64,000 nucleotides of DNA from Microvirgula aerodenitrificans DSM 15089 (GCF_000620105.1 NZ_JHVK01000015.1:35359-99358), one strand, 5' to 3'. Shown: positions 17,744 to 26,982, numbered from the stretch's first letter. Translations and numbers: made by a program. The notes: generated by a model from the letters alone, not told the origin.

Positions 17744-19477
17744 ATGTTGCCGCTGTTCGATCAACGCCGCGCCTATCGCGCCTGGCCCGGTGCGGCGCCC
17801 AATCGCTGGGACTGGGTGCTGCTGCCGCTGGTGCTGGCCTTGCTGGTCGTTGCCGCCTATGGCGCCATGCAGATGAGCCGGCCGTTCGTGGTCGGCGAGG
17901 CACTGCCGGTTTCGCTCGATCCGGTCTACCTGCCGTACTACCTGCTGCGCACCATGCTGCGCATGTTCACCGCGCTGGCCTTCTCGCTGCTGTTCAGCTT
18001 CATGTTCGCCGCGATCGCAGCCAAATACCGCAAGGCCGAGAAGGCAATGATCCCGATGCTGGACATCCTGCAATCGGTTCCGATTCTCGGTTTTCAGGCC
18101 ATCGCCATCGCGCCGTTCATTGCCCTGTTCCCCGGCAACCTGCTCGGGGTCGAGTGCGCGGCGATCTTTGCCATTTTCACGTCGCAGGCGTGGAATATGG
18201 CATTCAGCCTGTATCAGTCGATCCGCACCGTGCCGCCGGAACTGAACGAGGCGGCCCGGGTGTTCCGCCTGTCCGGCTGGCAGCGCTTCTGGCGGCTGGA
18301 GCTGCCGTTCGCCATGCCGGGCCTGCTGTGGAACATGATGATGTCGATGTCCGGCGGCTGGTTCTTCCTGGTGGCGGCGGAGGCGATCTCGGTGGCCGGC
18401 CAGGACATCAAGCTGCCCGGCATCGGTTCGTATATCGCGGTGGCGATCGAGGCGCGCGATCTCGGCGCCATCGCCTGGGCGATCGGGGCGATGCTGACCG
18501 GCATCCTGCTCTACGACCAGCTGTTCTTCCGTCCGCTGCTGGCCTGGGCCGACAAATTCCGTTTCGAGGAGTCGCAGGGCGATACCGCGCAACGCTCGTG
18601 GCTGCTGGACTGGGGCCGTCGCAGCCGCTGGCTCCATGCACTGACCGACCGCTTCTGGGCCCTGATGCGGCGTGCACTCGGCTGGTTCCCGGTCCGCCAT
18701 GACGGCCTGTCGCCGCAGTCGTCACCCCGGTCCGCCAGCCCGCTGTGGTCGCGTGCCTGGGACCTGCTGCTGGTGCTGGCCGGCGTCGGCGCGGTCGCCC
18801 AGCTGGTGCTGTTCGTGCACAGCGATGTTGGCTGGCGCGAAGCGCTGCGCGTGGTCGGGCTGGGCATGGTCACGCTGGCGCGGGTCATGCTGCTGATCGG
18901 GATGGCGTCGCTGGTCTGGGTGCCGGTTGCGGTCTGGATCGGTCTGCGTCCGCGCCTGTCGCAGCGGGTGCAGGCGGTGGCGCAGTTCCTGGCCGCCTTC
19001 CCGGTCAACCTGATGTTCCCGCTGGTGGTGTTCCTGCTGGTGGCGTGGCGCCTGAATCCCAATATCTGGCTGAGCCCGCTGATGGTGTTCGGCACCCAGT
19101 GGTACATCCTGTTCAATGTGGTCGCCGGTGCATCGGCGATCCCGAACGAGCTGCGGCTGGCAGCGGACAACCTGGGACTGAAAGGCTGGCTGAAATGGAA
19201 GCGTGTCTATCTGCCGGCGGTATTCCCCAGCTATGTGACCGGCGCGATCACTGCCAGCGGCGGTTCGTGGAACGCCAGCATCGTTGCCGAGTACGTGACC
19301 TGGGGCAAGACCACGCTGGTGGCCGACGGGCTCGGGAGCTACATCAAGCAGATGACCGACGCCGGCGACTTCCACCGCATTGCGCTCGGCATCGGCGTGA
19401 TGTGCCTGTTCGTGATGCTGTTGAACCGTTTCTTCTGGCGCAAGCTGTACCTGCTGGCCGAAGACCGCAGCCGTTGA
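17744..19477 (+). CDS. ABC transporter permease, duplicated BPD_transp_1 domains
   Basis: 577 residues with two homologous permease halves, each with about six membrane helices and an EAA-type loop (residues about 165-190, PELNEAARVFRLSGWQRFW, and about 460-490, PNELRLAADNLGLKGWLKWK). This is the fused arrangement of the NitT/TauT-like anion importer family (COG4986 type). Placed in the inner membrane, it would pair with the ATPase encoded nine bases downstream. No periplasmic binding-protein gene is adjacent, so the substrate cannot be assigned; nitrate-, sulfonate- or tungstate-like anions are the family range. Confidence 0.9.
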   Translation: MLPLFDQRRAYRAWPGAAPNRWDWVLLPLVLALLVVAAYGAMQMSRPFVVGEALPVSLDPVYLPYYLLRTMLRMFTALAFSLLFSFMFAAIAAKYRKAEKAMIPMLDILQSVPILGFQAIAIAPFIALFPGNLLGVECAAIFAIFTSQAWNMAFSLYQSIRTVPPELNEAARVFRLSGWQRFWRLELPFAMPGLLWNMMMSMSGGWFFLVAAEAISVAGQDIKLPGIGSYIAVAIEARDLGAIAWAIGAMLTGILLYDQLFFRPLLAWADKFRFEESQGDTAQRSWLLDWGRRSRWLHALTDRFWALMRRALGWFPVRHDGLSPQSSPRSASPLWSRAWDLLLVLAGVGAVAQLVLFVHSDVGWREALRVVGLGMVTLARVMLLIGMASLVWVPVAVWIGLRPRLSQRVQAVAQFLAAFPVNLMFPLVVFLLVAWRLNPNIWLSPLMVFGTQWYILFNVVAGASAIPNELRLAADNLGLKGWLKWKRVYLPAVFPSYVTGAITASGGSWNASIVAEYVTWGKTTLVADGLGSYIKQMTDAGDFHRIALGIGVMCLFVMLLNRFFWRKLYLLAEDRSR

Positions 19478-19486
19478 GAGATCGTG

Positions 19487-20797
19487 ATGAACCAGAATGT
19501 ATTGATTGAACTGGGCAAGGTAGCCAAATCCTTCCTGTCGTCCGACGGCAAGCCGCGCAGTGTGCTGGAAAACGTCGATTTCACGCTGCGGGAAGGCGAG
19601 ATCATCGCGCTGCTCGGCAAGTCGGGGTCCGGCAAGTCGACGCTGCTGCGCATCATGGCCGGGCTGGTGCCGGCCGACCAGGGGCGGGTCGAATATCGCG
19701 GCCAGCCGGTCTACGGGCCGGCGGCCGGCATCGCCATGGTGTTCCAGTCGTTCGCGCTGTTCCCGTGGCTGACCGTGCAGCAGAACGTCGAGCTCGGGCT
19801 GGAGGCGCAGGGCGTGCCGCCGGCCGAACGCGAGCAGCGCGCCGACGCGGTGCTGGAACTGATCGGACTGTCCGGCTTCGGCGGTGCCCTGCCGCGCGAA
19901 CTGTCCGGCGGCATGCGGCAGCGGGTCGGCATTGCCCGCGCGCTGGTCACCAACCCCGACATCCTGCTGATGGATGAAGCGTTTTCGGCACTCGACGTGC
20001 TGACTGGCGAGACGCTGCGCGACGATATGCTCGAACTGTGGGACGAGAGCCGCATTCCGACCAAGGGCATCCTGATCGTGTCGCACAATATCGAGGAGGC
20101 GGTGATGATGGCCGACCGCATCCTGATCCTGTCCAGCGATCCGGGACGGGTGCGCAGCGAGATTCACGTCGACCTGCCACGCCCGCGCAATGCCGACTCG
20201 CAGGAAGTCCGGGCGCTGATCGACGAAGTCTATGCGCTGATGACCATGCGCCCGGCCCAGGGGCCGGCCGTGGGGGCGTCGCCGACGCTGCATCTGGGCT
20301 ACCGGCTGCCGGAAACCGATATCGGCCGCATCGAAAGCGTGCTGGAACTGGTGGCCGGCGCACCATTCAATGGCCGTGCCGACCTGCCGCAACTGGCCGA
20401 GGAGGCCGAACTGCCGGACGAGGCGCTGTTCCCGGCCTGCGAGGCACTGGGCCTGCTGGGCTTTGCCCAGGTCGAGCGCGGCGACATCACGCTGACCGCG
20501 CTGGGCCGGCGCTATGCCGCCGTGGCCCAGGTGCAGAAGCAGGAAATCTTCGGCCAGCAACTGCTGACCCATGTGCCGCTGGCGGCGCATATCCGTCGCA
20601 GCCTGGAAGCGGAACCGTCAGGCGCGCTGCCGGAAAAGCCGTTCCTGGAGCGGCTGGAAGAGTTCCTGAAGGAGGACGAGGCCGAACGCGTGCTGAAGGT
20701 CGCCATCGAATGGGGGCGCTACGGCGAAACCTACGAGTACGACTTCCACACCGGCATGCTGAACCTGCCGGAAACGGAACCGGCGCCGCGCGCCTAG
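19487..20797 (+). CDS. ABC transporter ATPase with AAA-associated C-terminal domain
   Basis: 436 residues. A NitT/TauT-type ATPase domain (Walker A GKSGSGKST near residue 50, Q-loop VFQSFALFPW, signature LSGGMRQR, Walker B ILLMDEAFSALD) is followed by an extra domain of about 160 residues. That extension corresponds to the AAA-associated domain found in importers with fused permeases. The ATG at 19487 is used; an in-frame GTG lies one codon earlier. It powers the permease upstream. Its stop codon overlaps that of the convergent gene at 20794. Confidence 0.9.
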   Translation: MNQNVLIELGKVAKSFLSSDGKPRSVLENVDFTLREGEIIALLGKSGSGKSTLLRIMAGLVPADQGRVEYRGQPVYGPAAGIAMVFQSFALFPWLTVQQNVELGLEAQGVPPAEREQRADAVLELIGLSGFGGALPRELSGGMRQRVGIARALVTNPDILLMDEAFSALDVLTGETLRDDMLELWDESRIPTKGILIVSHNIEEAVMMADRILILSSDPGRVRSEIHVDLPRPRNADSQEVRALIDEVYALMTMRPAQGPAVGASPTLHLGYRLPETDIGRIESVLELVAGAPFNGRADLPQLAEEAELPDEALFPACEALGLLGFAQVERGDITLTALGRRYAAVAQVQKQEIFGQQLLTHVPLAAHIRRSLEAEPSGALPEKPFLERLEEFLKEDEAERVLKVAIEWGRYGETYEYDFHTGMLNLPETEPAPRA

Positions 20798-21318
20798 ATC
20801 CTCACGGCGGCAAAGTCCATGTGGTGGCTGAACTCGCGCAGGATCAGCAGCGTGGTGGCCAGATCGTTGCGCGCCGGCAGCCCTTCCAGCGCGGCAGGCC
20901 GGCCGAGCGCCACCCGACCCAGCCGGTCGAACAGGCGCTCGATCGCCTCGCGGGACAGGGACACCGCCGGCCGGTCGGGCAGGCCGGCCAGGTGTGCCAG
21001 CTCGCGCACCATCGCATCGCTGCAGAACAGTGCGGAACCGGCCACGATCCGCGCACGTGCCGGTGCCAGCGCATCCTCCACCGTCATGATGGCGTTTTCC
21101 AGCTCGTCTGCCGTCGGCGGCTCATGGCGGAAGTGCGCGGCGGCGGTGCGCCGCGTACCGATATCCAGCGCCAGCACCGCGTCCGGCACCGGCCCGTGGC
21201 CGCTGGCGATCCGCGTCTGTTCCGCGCCGATCTGCAGCACGGTGACCGGTGCGCCGGTTTCGGCCTGTCGCGTCGCGTAGTCGCGGCGCAGGCGTTCGTC
21301 GTCCAGGGAAACAGGCAT
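20794..21318 (-). CDS. Unknown protein downstream of folE
   Basis: 174 residues, soluble, no signal peptide. It contains LALDIGTRRTAAAHF, a phosphate-loop-like DxGT start, then a helical half ending in LILREFSHHMDFAAVRI. I do not recognise the family. It starts 11 bases after folE on the same strand, so the two are almost certainly co-transcribed and may share pterin or nucleotide metabolism; that is inference. Confidence 0.75.
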   Translation of the reverse strand: MPVSLDDERLRRDYATRQAETGAPVTVLQIGAEQTRIASGHGPVPDAVLALDIGTRRTAAAHFRHEPPTADELENAIMTVEDALAPARARIVAGSALFCSDAMVRELAHLAGLPDRPAVSLSREAIERLFDRLGRVALGRPAALEGLPARNDLATTLLILREFSHHMDFAAVRI

Positions 21319-21329
21319 GCGTCCTCCGC

Positions 21330-22040
21330 TCAGTCGCCCTTGTTCATCAACGCCAGGAATTCCCGGCGCAGATTGGCATCGCGCAGGAAAGCGCCGCGCA
21401 TCACGCTGTTGGTCATCTTGGCGTGGTCATCCTTGACCCCGCGCCAGTGCATGCAGAAGTGGTCGGCCTCCAGCACCACGGCCAGTCCGTCCGGCTGCAG
21501 CTTGTCCATCAGCAGGTCGGCGATCTGGGTCACGGCCTCTTCCTGAATCTGCGGGCGGGTCATGATCCAGTCGATCAGCCGCACATACTTGGACAGGCCG
21601 ATCAGGTTCGAGTGCTCGCTCGGCAGCACACCGACCCAGGCGCGGCCCATGATCGGGCACAAATGGTGCGAGCAGGCACTGCGCACGGTGATCGGGCCGA
21701 TGATCATCAGCTCGTTCAGCCGCTCGACATTCGGGAATTCGGTGCTGGACGGGATCGGCACATAGCGGCCACGGAACACTTCGCGAATGAACATTTTCGA
21801 CACCCGCCGTGCCGTGTCGCGGGTGTTGTGGTCGTTGCGGGTGTCGATCACCAGGCTTTCCAGCACGCGCTGCATCTGCTGCGCGACTTCGGCCTGCAGC
21901 GCGTCCAGCTCGCCGGGCTCGATATGGTCGGCAATATTGTCGTTGGCGTGAAAACGGACGCCGGCGGCCTCGAGCCGGGCGCGGATGCGCTGTGAAACGG
22001 GCGGGACGGAAGACGGGGGTTCGATGTCGGTGGGGCTCAT
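21330..22040 (-). CDS. folE: GTP cyclohydrolase I
   Basis: 236 residues. Converts GTP to dihydroneopterin triphosphate, the first step of tetrahydrofolate and pterin synthesis, acting as a cytoplasmic decamer. Zinc and active-site residues are visible: C123 with H125/H126 in RSACSHHLCP, and C196 in DHFCMHWRG. The family segment LIGLSKYVRL is also present. The start MSPTDIEPPSS is chosen; about 60 further in-frame upstream codons are low-complexity and lack family likeness. It is divergent from the molybdenum locus. Confidence 0.95.
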   Translation of the reverse strand: MSPTDIEPPSSVPPVSQRIRARLEAAGVRFHANDNIADHIEPGELDALQAEVAQQMQRVLESLVIDTRNDHNTRDTARRVSKMFIREVFRGRYVPIPSSTEFPNVERLNELMIIGPITVRSACSHHLCPIMGRAWVGVLPSEHSNLIGLSKYVRLIDWIMTRPQIQEEAVTQIADLLMDKLQPDGLAVVLEADHFCMHWRGVKDDHAKMTNSVMRGAFLRDANLRREFLALMNKGD

Positions 22041-22272
22041 TCTGGATTCTTGCCTTGGGTGGTGATGTTTCTTGTCACAGGCAGGGTAAAGCGCGCGCGC
22101 GCCGTTGACAAATGCCGGGGCCGGGCCGGCGGTGGCGGGCGGTCCATGAAGTGACGACGACGCACGGCCGCACCCCGTGGGCTTTCCCCCTCCCGCCGTC
22201 TTGACATGCATCATGGCTCCGGCCATCCCGATTGGGTTGCGTAATATATTCGGGTATATTTCGCGTCCGCAT

Positions 22273-22314
22273 GGGCCAGGCCAGTCAGGGCTGGCCCGGG
22301 TTTCTGATTTTTTT
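22273..22314 (+). terminator. Intrinsic terminator insulating the molybdenum operon
   Basis: GGGCCAG (22273-22279) pairs with CTGGCCC (22291-22297), followed by a T-rich run ending in seven T. No plus-strand gene lies immediately upstream, so it probably blocks read-through into the operon. Confidence 0.6.
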
Positions 22315-22319
22315 ACCTA

Positions 22320-22345
22320 TCGCTATATATTGTTTTATATAGCGA
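22320..22345 (+). promoter_or_regulatory. ModE-type operator
   Basis: TCGCTATATA-TTGTTT-TATATAGCGA is a perfect inverted repeat with ten-base arms and a six-base spacer. It matches the known ModE box pattern (CGNTATATA-N6-TATATANCG). It ends 12 bases before the receptor ATG and overlaps a plausible -10 element (TATATA at 22324), the classical place for repression by molybdate-loaded ModE. No modE gene is in the window. Confidence 0.85.
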
Positions 22346-22357
22346 GACAGGAGCGAA

Positions 22358-24418
22358 ATGATTACGCCAGCGTCACCTCCGTTCCCCCGCCGTGCGCCGG
22401 GCCCGATCACCCTCTGTCCATCCGTGCCCGACTGGAGACGACGCTGGCTGCCGGCGCTGGTCAGTGCGGCCTTCGCCACCGCACCGGTGTGGGCGGCAGA
22501 CGGGGTGTTCGAGCTGGGTACCGTGGTCGTCACCGGCAGTCCGGTGCCGCCGTCGGCCAGCGGGGAAGCGGTGGTCAGCGCGGCACAGATGGCGAGCGGG
22601 AACCGCGATACCGTTGCCGACGCCGTGGCCATGCTGCCCGGTGTCAGTCTGTCGAAGAACAGCCGCAATGAGGACATGGTGTATGTGCGCGGCTTCGACG
22701 CGCGTCAGGTGCCGGTGTTTGTCGACGGAATCCCGCTGTATGTCCCGTACGACGGCTATGTCGACTTTGGCCGTTTCACCACTTTCGATCTGGCCGAGAT
22801 CCGCGTCGCCAGGAGCGATGCCTCGCTGCTGTACGGACCGAACACGCTGGGGGGCGCCATCAATCTGGTGACGCGCAAGCCGGTCAAGCCGCTGGAAGGG
22901 GATATTCGGATCGGCATCGGCTCCGGCGACCTGAGCAAGGTGGCGGTCAACCTCGGCAGCAATCAGGAAAGCTGGTATCTGCAGCTTGGCGCGTCCTACC
23001 TGGACGCGAACTCGTTTCCACTGCCGCATGGCTTCAAGGACCGCAAGGCGGTACCGACCGACACCGGCGACAAGCGCGAGAATGCGTACCGTACCGATAC
23101 CCGGGCCTCGTTCAAGCTCGGCTTTACCCCGAATGCGACCGACGAATATGCGATCGGCTATGTGACCCAGGACGGGGAAAAGGGCAACCCGGTCTATACC
23201 GGTGACTCGAACAGCGGCATCCGCTACTGGCGCTGGCCGTACTGGGACAAGGACAGTCTGTACTTCATCAGCAACACCCGGCTGGGCGACAACATTCTCA
23301 AGACCCGGCTGTACGAGGATCGCTACAAGAACGGTCTGTATGCGTACAGCGACAGCACGTACTCGACCGAACTCGTAAACAGGAACTTCCCCAGCTACTA
23401 CGACGACAGGGTGCGCGGTGCCTCGGTCGAACTGACCAGCTATCTGCTGCGCGATCATGAGCTGCGCGTGGCCGCGCACTACAAGGAAGACAAGCATCAG
23501 GACAGCAACCCGCTGTCGCCGACCAAGAACTACCGCGACGTGACCACCTCGCTGGCGATCGAGGATACGGTGACACTGGCCCCGGCCTGGCGCCTGCGGC
23601 TCGGTGCCAGCCATGACCGGCGTGATGCGAAAGAGGTCTACCAGTGGCCGACCGGATCGACCAGCGCCACCAATGGCCTGATCGAACTGAGCCATATTCT
23701 GGACGACAGCGGCAGCGAACTGTATGCGCTGGCATCGCACAAGACCCGCTTTCCGACCATCAAGGACCGTTATTCGGCCAGAATGGGAGCGGCACTGCCG
23801 AACCCGGACCTGAAGCCGGAAACCGCCAATCACGGCGAAATCGGGGTCAAGGGCACGCCGTGGGACGGCGGACGAGGTCAGCTGGCCGTGTTCTACAGCC
23901 ATATCCAGGATCTGATGCAGAGCGTGATCATACCGGCGCCGACCGGCACCTGCGGCAAGAACAGCAAGACCTGTCCGCAGATGCAGAACGTCGGTCGTGC
24001 CCGCACCGCCGGCGTCGAGCTGTCGATCGAACAGCAACTGCCGGCCAACTGGTCGGTCGGCGGGGCCTATACCTACCTGGCCCGGCGCAACCTCAGCGAT
24101 CCGGCCACGCTGCCGACCGATACCCCGCGCCACCGCCTGTTTGCCCATGTCAGCTGGGCGCCGGCCAACGAGTGGGTATTCAATGCCACTGCCGAGGCCG
24201 AGCAGGGTCGCAAGGTCGCCTATGCCGGTGCCAATGGCTCGACCTTCCGCAGCCTTGCCGGGTATGCGACCTTCGGTCTCAACGGCGAATGGACGCCACG
24301 CAAGGACATGAGCCTGCAACTCGGCATGAACAATATCGGCGACAAATGGTATGAACTGGCCGATGGTTATCCAATGCCCGGAAGGACCTGGTATGCCAAT
24401 GCCACCTATCGCTTCTGA
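22358..24418 (+). CDS. TonB-dependent receptor, predicted molybdenum/tungsten uptake
   Basis: 686 residues. A long N-terminus with a signal peptide ending near VWAAD precedes a TonB box (TVVVTG), a plug domain (about residues 70-190 with VYVRGFDARQVPVFVDGIPL and YGPNTLGGAINLVTRKP) and a 22-strand-type barrel ending in Phe (YANATYRF). AGGAG lies five bases before the ATG. It is the first gene of an eight-gene run behind a ModE box, which is the basis for predicting molybdate, tungstate or a Mo-chelate as the substrate; the receptor sequence itself does not show this. It would deliver substrate to the binding protein encoded at 24941. Confidence 0.88.
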   Translation: MITPASPPFPRRAPGPITLCPSVPDWRRRWLPALVSAAFATAPVWAADGVFELGTVVVTGSPVPPSASGEAVVSAAQMASGNRDTVADAVAMLPGVSLSKNSRNEDMVYVRGFDARQVPVFVDGIPLYVPYDGYVDFGRFTTFDLAEIRVARSDASLLYGPNTLGGAINLVTRKPVKPLEGDIRIGIGSGDLSKVAVNLGSNQESWYLQLGASYLDANSFPLPHGFKDRKAVPTDTGDKRENAYRTDTRASFKLGFTPNATDEYAIGYVTQDGEKGNPVYTGDSNSGIRYWRWPYWDKDSLYFISNTRLGDNILKTRLYEDRYKNGLYAYSDSTYSTELVNRNFPSYYDDRVRGASVELTSYLLRDHELRVAAHYKEDKHQDSNPLSPTKNYRDVTTSLAIEDTVTLAPAWRLRLGASHDRRDAKEVYQWPTGSTSATNGLIELSHILDDSGSELYALASHKTRFPTIKDRYSARMGAALPNPDLKPETANHGEIGVKGTPWDGGRGQLAVFYSHIQDLMQSVIIPAPTGTCGKNSKTCPQMQNVGRARTAGVELSIEQQLPANWSVGGAYTYLARRNLSDPATLPTDTPRHRLFAHVSWAPANEWVFNATAEAEQGRKVAYAGANGSTFRSLAGYATFGLNGEWTPRKDMSLQLGMNNIGDKWYELADGYPMPGRTWYANATYRF

Positions 24419-24944
24419 ACCCGCCGTGCGCCGGGTCGCCGCCATCGTGCATGGCGAGGACGAGCAGGGCACGCACCGCCTGCTCGACACCTTCGCCCGC
24501 GAACTGCTGCAGCGTGGGCACCATGTGCGCGGCGTGGTCCAGAAAGACGCCGACTATTCGGTACTGACCGGCAAGCGCATGAGCCTGCTCGACCTGGACA
24601 GCGGCTGCAGCTATCCGATCTCGCAGGATCTCGGCCCCGGTTCAACCGCGTGCTGCCTGGATCCGGCGGGCATCGCCGCAGCCAGCGTCGTGCTGCGCCG
24701 GGCACTGGCCGAACGGCCCGAACTGGTGGTCGTCAACCGCTTTGGCGTGCTGGAGGCCGAAGGCAGTGGCTTTGCCGCCGAGCTGCTGGCGCTGATGGCC
24801 GACGGCGTGCCGGTGCTGACCGTGGTCGCGCCCAGATTCCTGGCCGCGTGGCGGGCGTTCACCGGCGATGATGCCGACGAGCTGCCGCCGCAGGCGGAGG
24901 CGCTGCGCGACTGGTTCACCCGGGTGGCGGAGCGCGCGCGGTGA
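24393..24944 (+). CDS. DUF2478 protein of the molybdenum locus
   Basis: 183 residues, cytoplasmic, resembling the DUF2478 family commonly encoded beside molybdate transporters. Visible features are an N-terminal strand and loop (VAAIVHGEDEQG), a conserved VVQKDADYS segment, and an NRFGVLEAEGSGF motif that recalls nucleotide-dependent P-loop-related folds. The start at 24393 lies inside the receptor gene, with GGAAGGA seven bases upstream. An ATG two codons later is an alternative. Its stop overlaps the GTG start of the next gene (GTGA). The biochemical role is not known. Confidence 0.78.
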   Translation: MPMPPIASEPAVRRVAAIVHGEDEQGTHRLLDTFARELLQRGHHVRGVVQKDADYSVLTGKRMSLLDLDSGCSYPISQDLGPGSTACCLDPAGIAAASVVLRRALAERPELVVVNRFGVLEAEGSGFAAELLALMADGVPVLTVVAPRFLAAWRAFTGDDADELPPQAEALRDWFTRVAERAR

Positions 24945-25972
24945 AGCGACGCGAACTGCTGCTCGGGCTGGCGCTGGCGCTGGCGCCGTGGCTGACCCTG
25001 ACTCAAGCCGGGTCGGCGCCGGCTACGGCTACGGTCTTTGGCCGTCCGCCGCCCCGGATAAAGCGCGTATTCGCCGCCGGTGCACCGGCCGGGGTGCTGG
25101 CGTGCGTGCTCGCACCGGATACCCTGCTGGGCTGGCCGATGCCGCTCAGCACCGAAGCGCGGGGCTGGCTGCCGCCGGTGGCGAGGTCGCTGCCCTTTGT
25201 CGGCCGACTGGCCGGGCGCGGCACGACCATGCCGGTCGAAACCCTGTTGCAGCTGCAGCCGGACCTGATTCTCGACGCCGGCAGTCTGGACGCCACCTAT
25301 GTGTCGACCGCGCGCAAGGTCGCGCAGCAGACCGGCCTGCCGTATGTGCTGACCGGAGGCCTCCTTGCGCAACTGCCGGCGCAACTGCGCGAGATCGGCC
25401 GGCTGCTCGGCCGCGCAACGCGTGGCGAGACCCTGGCCACGCATGCGGAGCAGCTGCTGGCGCAGGCCGCGCGAGTCAGGGCGGCGCTGCCGGCCAGCGC
25501 CCGGCCGGGCGTCTATCTCGGCAGGGGCGCCGACGGGCTGGAAACCGGGCTGGACGGCTCGCTGAACATGGAAATCATCGCTGCCGCCGGCGGGCGCAAT
25601 GTGGCGGCGGCAGCCGGGCAGGGCGGGCTGGCACGGGTGTCGCTGGAGCAGGTGCTGGCGTGGAATCCTGACGTCATCCTGACTCAGGATCCTGCCTTCG
25701 CCGCCCGGGCCCGCCGCGACCCGGCATGGCGTGCGCTGTCCGCCGTGCGCAACGGCCGCGTGCACTGCGCGCCGACGCTGCCGTTTGGCTGGCTCGACGG
25801 CCCGCCCGGCGTCAATCGCCTGATCGGACTGCCGTGGCTGCTGGCGCGGCTGCATCGCGAGCCGGCCCGGGTGCGTGCGCTGCCGGCAACGGTGTCGGCG
25901 TTCTACCGCCTGTTCTACGGCATCGAGCTGACTGCCACCCAGCGCGACCGGCTGCTGGGAGAGGAGGGATGA
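24941..25972 (+). CDS. Periplasmic metal/oxyanion-binding protein, MolA/FecB-like
   Basis: 343 residues, class III substrate-binding protein (two lobes joined by a long helix) of the BtuF/FecB/MolA type. It starts with GTG. The signal MKRRELLLGLALALAPWL contains RREL and could be a Tat signal. The DLILDAGSLD and NPDVILTQDP segments are the lobe strands typical of this class. By analogy with the Haemophilus MolBCA importer, which takes up molybdate and tungstate with this fold, it probably captures the ligand released by the TonB receptor. Specificity is inferred from the operon. Confidence 0.85.
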   Translation: MKRRELLLGLALALAPWLTLTQAGSAPATATVFGRPPPRIKRVFAAGAPAGVLACVLAPDTLLGWPMPLSTEARGWLPPVARSLPFVGRLAGRGTTMPVETLLQLQPDLILDAGSLDATYVSTARKVAQQTGLPYVLTGGLLAQLPAQLREIGRLLGRATRGETLATHAEQLLAQAARVRAALPASARPGVYLGRGADGLETGLDGSLNMEIIAAAGGRNVAAAAGQGGLARVSLEQVLAWNPDVILTQDPAFAARARRDPAWRALSAVRNGRVHCAPTLPFGWLDGPPGVNRLIGLPWLLARLHREPARVRALPATVSAFYRLFYGIELTATQRDRLLGEEG

Positions 25973-26982
25973 GCCGGCGCCATCCTCTGACTGGCTGGAC
26001 CGTGGCGCTGGCGGCACTGCTGGCCACACTGGTTGCAGCCTTCGCCATCGGCAAGTTCCCGGTCGCTCCGGGCGAACTGCTGCGCGGGGTAGTGGCCCGC
26101 CTCGGCGGCCCGCCATCCGGCCTGCCGGTCGCCGTGGAAACGGTGATCTGGCAGATTCGCCTGCCGCGCATCGCTGCCGGCCTGCTGGTGGGGGCGGCCC
26201 TGTCGGCAGCCGGCGCGGCGTACCAGGGCATGTTCCGCAACCCGCTGGTCTCGCCGGATATTCTCGGTGTGTCGTCCGGCGCCGGTCTTGGCGCGGCATT
26301 CGGGATTTTTCTCGGCCTGCCGCTGTCGGCCGTGCAGGGGCTGGCGTTTGCCGGCGGTCTGCTTGCCGTTGGCGCGGTCTATCTGATTGCCGGGCTGGTG
26401 CGCCGCCATGACCCGGTGCTGGTGCTGGTACTGGCCGGTGTTGCGGTCGGTGCGCTGCTCGGCGCCGGGATTTCGCTGCTGAAACTGCTGGCCGATCCGT
26501 ATACCCAGCTGGCGTCAATGACCTTCTGGCTGCTTGGCGGGCTCAATGCAGTGACGGCGGGCGATCTGCTGCTGACCGCGCCGCTGATCATCGCCGGCCT
26601 GCTGCCGATGGCGCTGCTGCGCTGGCGCATCAATCTGCTCGGCTTCTCCGACGAAGAAGCCTCGGCGCTGGGCGCCAATGTGACCCGATTGCGGCTGATT
26701 CTGGTGGCGGCAGCCACACTGACCACCGCCGCCGCGGTGTCGCTGACCGGCATTATCGGCTGGATCGGGCTGGTCATTCCGCATATCGCCCGGCTGCTGG
26801 TCGGCCCGGATTTCTCGCGCCTGCTGCCAGCGTCGCTGCTGCTCGGCGCCATTTTCCTGCTGTTGACCGATACCCTGGCGCGTACCGTGGCGCCGATCGA
26901 ACTGCCGCTCGGCGTACTGACCGCACTGGTTGGCGCGCCGTTCTTCCTGTTCCTGCTGGCCCGGGGCGGGAGGCCGGCATGA
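25969..26982 (+). CDS. FecCD/BtuC-family permease, MolB-like
   Basis: 337 residues with about ten hydrophobic helices. Family motifs are RLPRIAAGLLVGAALSAAGAAYQG, here described as the RLPR start and the AGAAYQGMFRNPLVSPDILG segment, and the coupling region GLVIPHIARLLVG. It forms the homodimeric membrane channel of a type II importer with the ATPase downstream. ATGA overlaps join it to the genes on both sides. Confidence 0.92.
   Translation: MSRRHPLTGWTVALAALLATLVAAFAIGKFPVAPGELLRGVVARLGGPPSGLPVAVETVIWQIRLPRIAAGLLVGAALSAAGAAYQGMFRNPLVSPDILGVSSGAGLGAAFGIFLGLPLSAVQGLAFAGGLLAVGAVYLIAGLVRRHDPVLVLVLAGVAVGALLGAGISLLKLLADPYTQLASMTFWLLGGLNAVTAGDLLLTAPLIIAGLLPMALLRWRINLLGFSDEEASALGANVTRLRLILVAAATLTTAAAVSLTGIIGWIGLVIPHIARLLVGPDFSRLLPASLLLGAIFLLLTDTLARTVAPIELPLGVLTALVGAPFFLFLLARGGRPA

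Noticed and set aside
18722..20590. Long open frame (622 codons) on the minus strand opposite the ABC transporter genes
   Set aside because: It is an artefact of high-GC codon bias. The translation is His/Gln/Arg-rich without domain features, while the plus strand encodes two clear ABC proteins.
22232..22260. TTGGGT-N17-TATATT promoter ahead of the terminator at 22273
   Set aside because: A transcript from it would meet the terminator stem within about six bases, too close for normal termination. The -10 element inside the ModE box is a better candidate.
22373..24490. Long minus-strand frame (705 codons) opposite the molybdenum-locus receptor
   Set aside because: Mirror of a well-supported TonB receptor; composition is atypical and no motif is present.
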